From Gluconobacter sp. Gdi (lineage in GTDB: Bacteria > Pseudomonadota > Alphaproteobacteria > Acetobacterales > Acetobacteraceae): a stretch of DNA of 64,000 nucleotides. The stretch lies in assembly GCF_014132155.1 (NCBI RefSeq), contig NZ_BLJQ01000001.1:62001-126000 (forward strand). The letters run 5' to 3'. Both the position numbers and the translations under genes were made by a program. Shown piece after piece: positions 63,439 through 64,000 of this stretch (the stretch's first letter is position 1; every line of letters begins with the position of its first letter). The notes under the pieces were generated by a model, which searched no databases, was not told the DNA's origin, and was given only the letters and a program-made list of their open reading frames with translations.

Positions 63439-64000
63439 TCAGGGCTGAGGTTTCAGCGCACCAGGCAGATAATCTTCCACAACCAGAGAAATTGGTGCGT
63501 TGTCTGAAGCACGTCTGAGGAGCGCACGGTTTTCGAGTACGATTCCTGTGGCGTTATTTGGAAAACGTGTTTCGAGTCGCTGGCGATAAAAATTCGTCTT
63601 CGAGACAGCTTTACCGAAAGGCGTATCTGTCGTTTCCAGCAGATGGTTCATGTCATCTGTCAGGCGTTCCGGCACATACCAGTTCCAGGCATCAGAGAGC
63701 GGGACATCCCCACACAGAAGCTGAACGTGACGTGTGCGAACCTGCCGAGGGTCTGAGACTTCCAGAAGACGCAGGGTTTCCTGTGAAGGCTGCTCTCCAA
63801 CGGAGAGGCGCACGACGCGAATGGGAACGGAGCAGTGCTCCTGAAGAACTGCTGTTGCGCTGGGATGGCGCTCCAGGCGGTCCTTTAATGCACGAACGGC
63901 TGCGCCATCCGGGGACAAGGCGTCTCCCGGACCGGCACAGCCGCTCAATACTGCTGCAAAGGAAAGAGCACGGACGACCTTAGTGGTCGTCGCGGTCGTC
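63439..64000 (-). CDS. Putative lipoprotein with chorismate lyase/UTRA-like fold (5' end outside window)
   Basis: The frame is open to the right edge; the last bases read TTATTTKVVRALSFAAVLSGCAG, a lipoprotein signal with LSGC lipobox, and the base at the edge would fit an ATG just outside. The mature part has LQEHCSVPIRVVRLSV, RTRHVQLLCGDVPLSDAWNW, ERLTDDMNHLLETTDTPFGKAV and GIVLENRALLRRASDNAPISLVVEDYL. This layout recalls chorismate lyase (UbiC)-type folds seen in alphaproteobacterial hypothetical proteins, but a catalytic role is unproven and a periplasmic lipid anchor would be odd for UbiC. The in-frame TTG at 63948 is not a credible start because it would cut the lipobox. Confidence 0.72.
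   Translation of the reverse strand, partial: TTATTTKVVRALSFAAVLSGCAGPGDALSPDGAAVRALKDRLERHPSATAVLQEHCSVPIRVVRLSVGEQPSQETLRLLEVSDPRQVRTRHVQLLCGDVPLSDAWNWYVPERLTDDMNHLLETTDTPFGKAVSKTNFYRQRLETRFPNNATGIVLENRALLRRASDNAPISLVVEDYLPGALKPQP

Overview
The window looks like a chromosomal segment of an acetic acid bacterium (Acetobacteraceae, Alphaproteobacteria), most likely Gluconobacter or a close relative. This rests on a GcrA cell-cycle regulator, the alphaproteobacterial DksA type, an AddAB recombination nuclease, a hopanoid side-chain (hpn) cluster, and above all an adjacent L-sorbosone/L-sorbose dehydrogenase-like gene pair known from Gluconobacter. No phage, transposase, CRISPR array or intact insertion sequence was recognised.

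Layout. 1-3715 (-): the 5' part of a very large gene joining a lamin-tail-like module, a nuclease domain, a Hint (hedgehog/intein) domain and GWA repeats. 3955-13470 (+): tsaE, addB, addA, trxA, rnd, gcrA. 13528-19507 (-): a tripartite RND efflux system. 19811-20494 (-): a bactofilin. 20789-22625: a PfkB sugar/nucleoside kinase facing a monohaem cytochrome c. 22739-28510: hopanoid genes hpnK, hpnJ, hpnI, hpnM on the minus strand and hpnH divergent. 28665-32578: a CNNM/CorC-type membrane protein, three flagellar genes, dksA and tRNA-Thr(GGT). 33016-34485 (-): a phosphohexomutase.

34804-50992 is the accessory heart of the window. It holds a TetR regulator, a divergent aldehyde dehydrogenase + GMC dehydrogenase pair (sndh/sdh-like), a CoA-transferase, a glycerate 2-kinase, and a tightly packed operon of acyl-CoA dehydrogenase, SDR, DUF993 (DapA-like TIM barrel), AP-endonuclease-2-type epimerase/isomerase, EtfB, EtfA and ETF-ubiquinone oxidoreductase, followed by a sugar-porter MFS transporter. 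A near-identical palindrome (AACTAAC-N2-GTTAGTT type) lies before both the CoA-transferase and the acyl-CoA dehydrogenase, so the two blocks probably share one regulator. Together the genes suggest uptake of a sugar or sugar-derived acid, dehydrogenation and CoA activation, flavin-linked oxidation into the ubiquinone pool, retro-aldol cleavage, and entry of a C3 piece at 2-phosphoglycerate. I know of no described pathway with this set, and this reading is inference.

51084 to the end returns to housekeeping: a GAPDH with an altered cofactor-binding position, a DUF3465 secreted protein, clpA/clpS, a D,D-carboxypeptidase, methionine aminopeptidase, gamma-glutamyltransferase, the SRP RNA, dnaX, ybaB, recR, an SDR of the pteridine-reductase type with an unusual YxxxR motif, and the start of a lipoprotein gene cut by the right edge.
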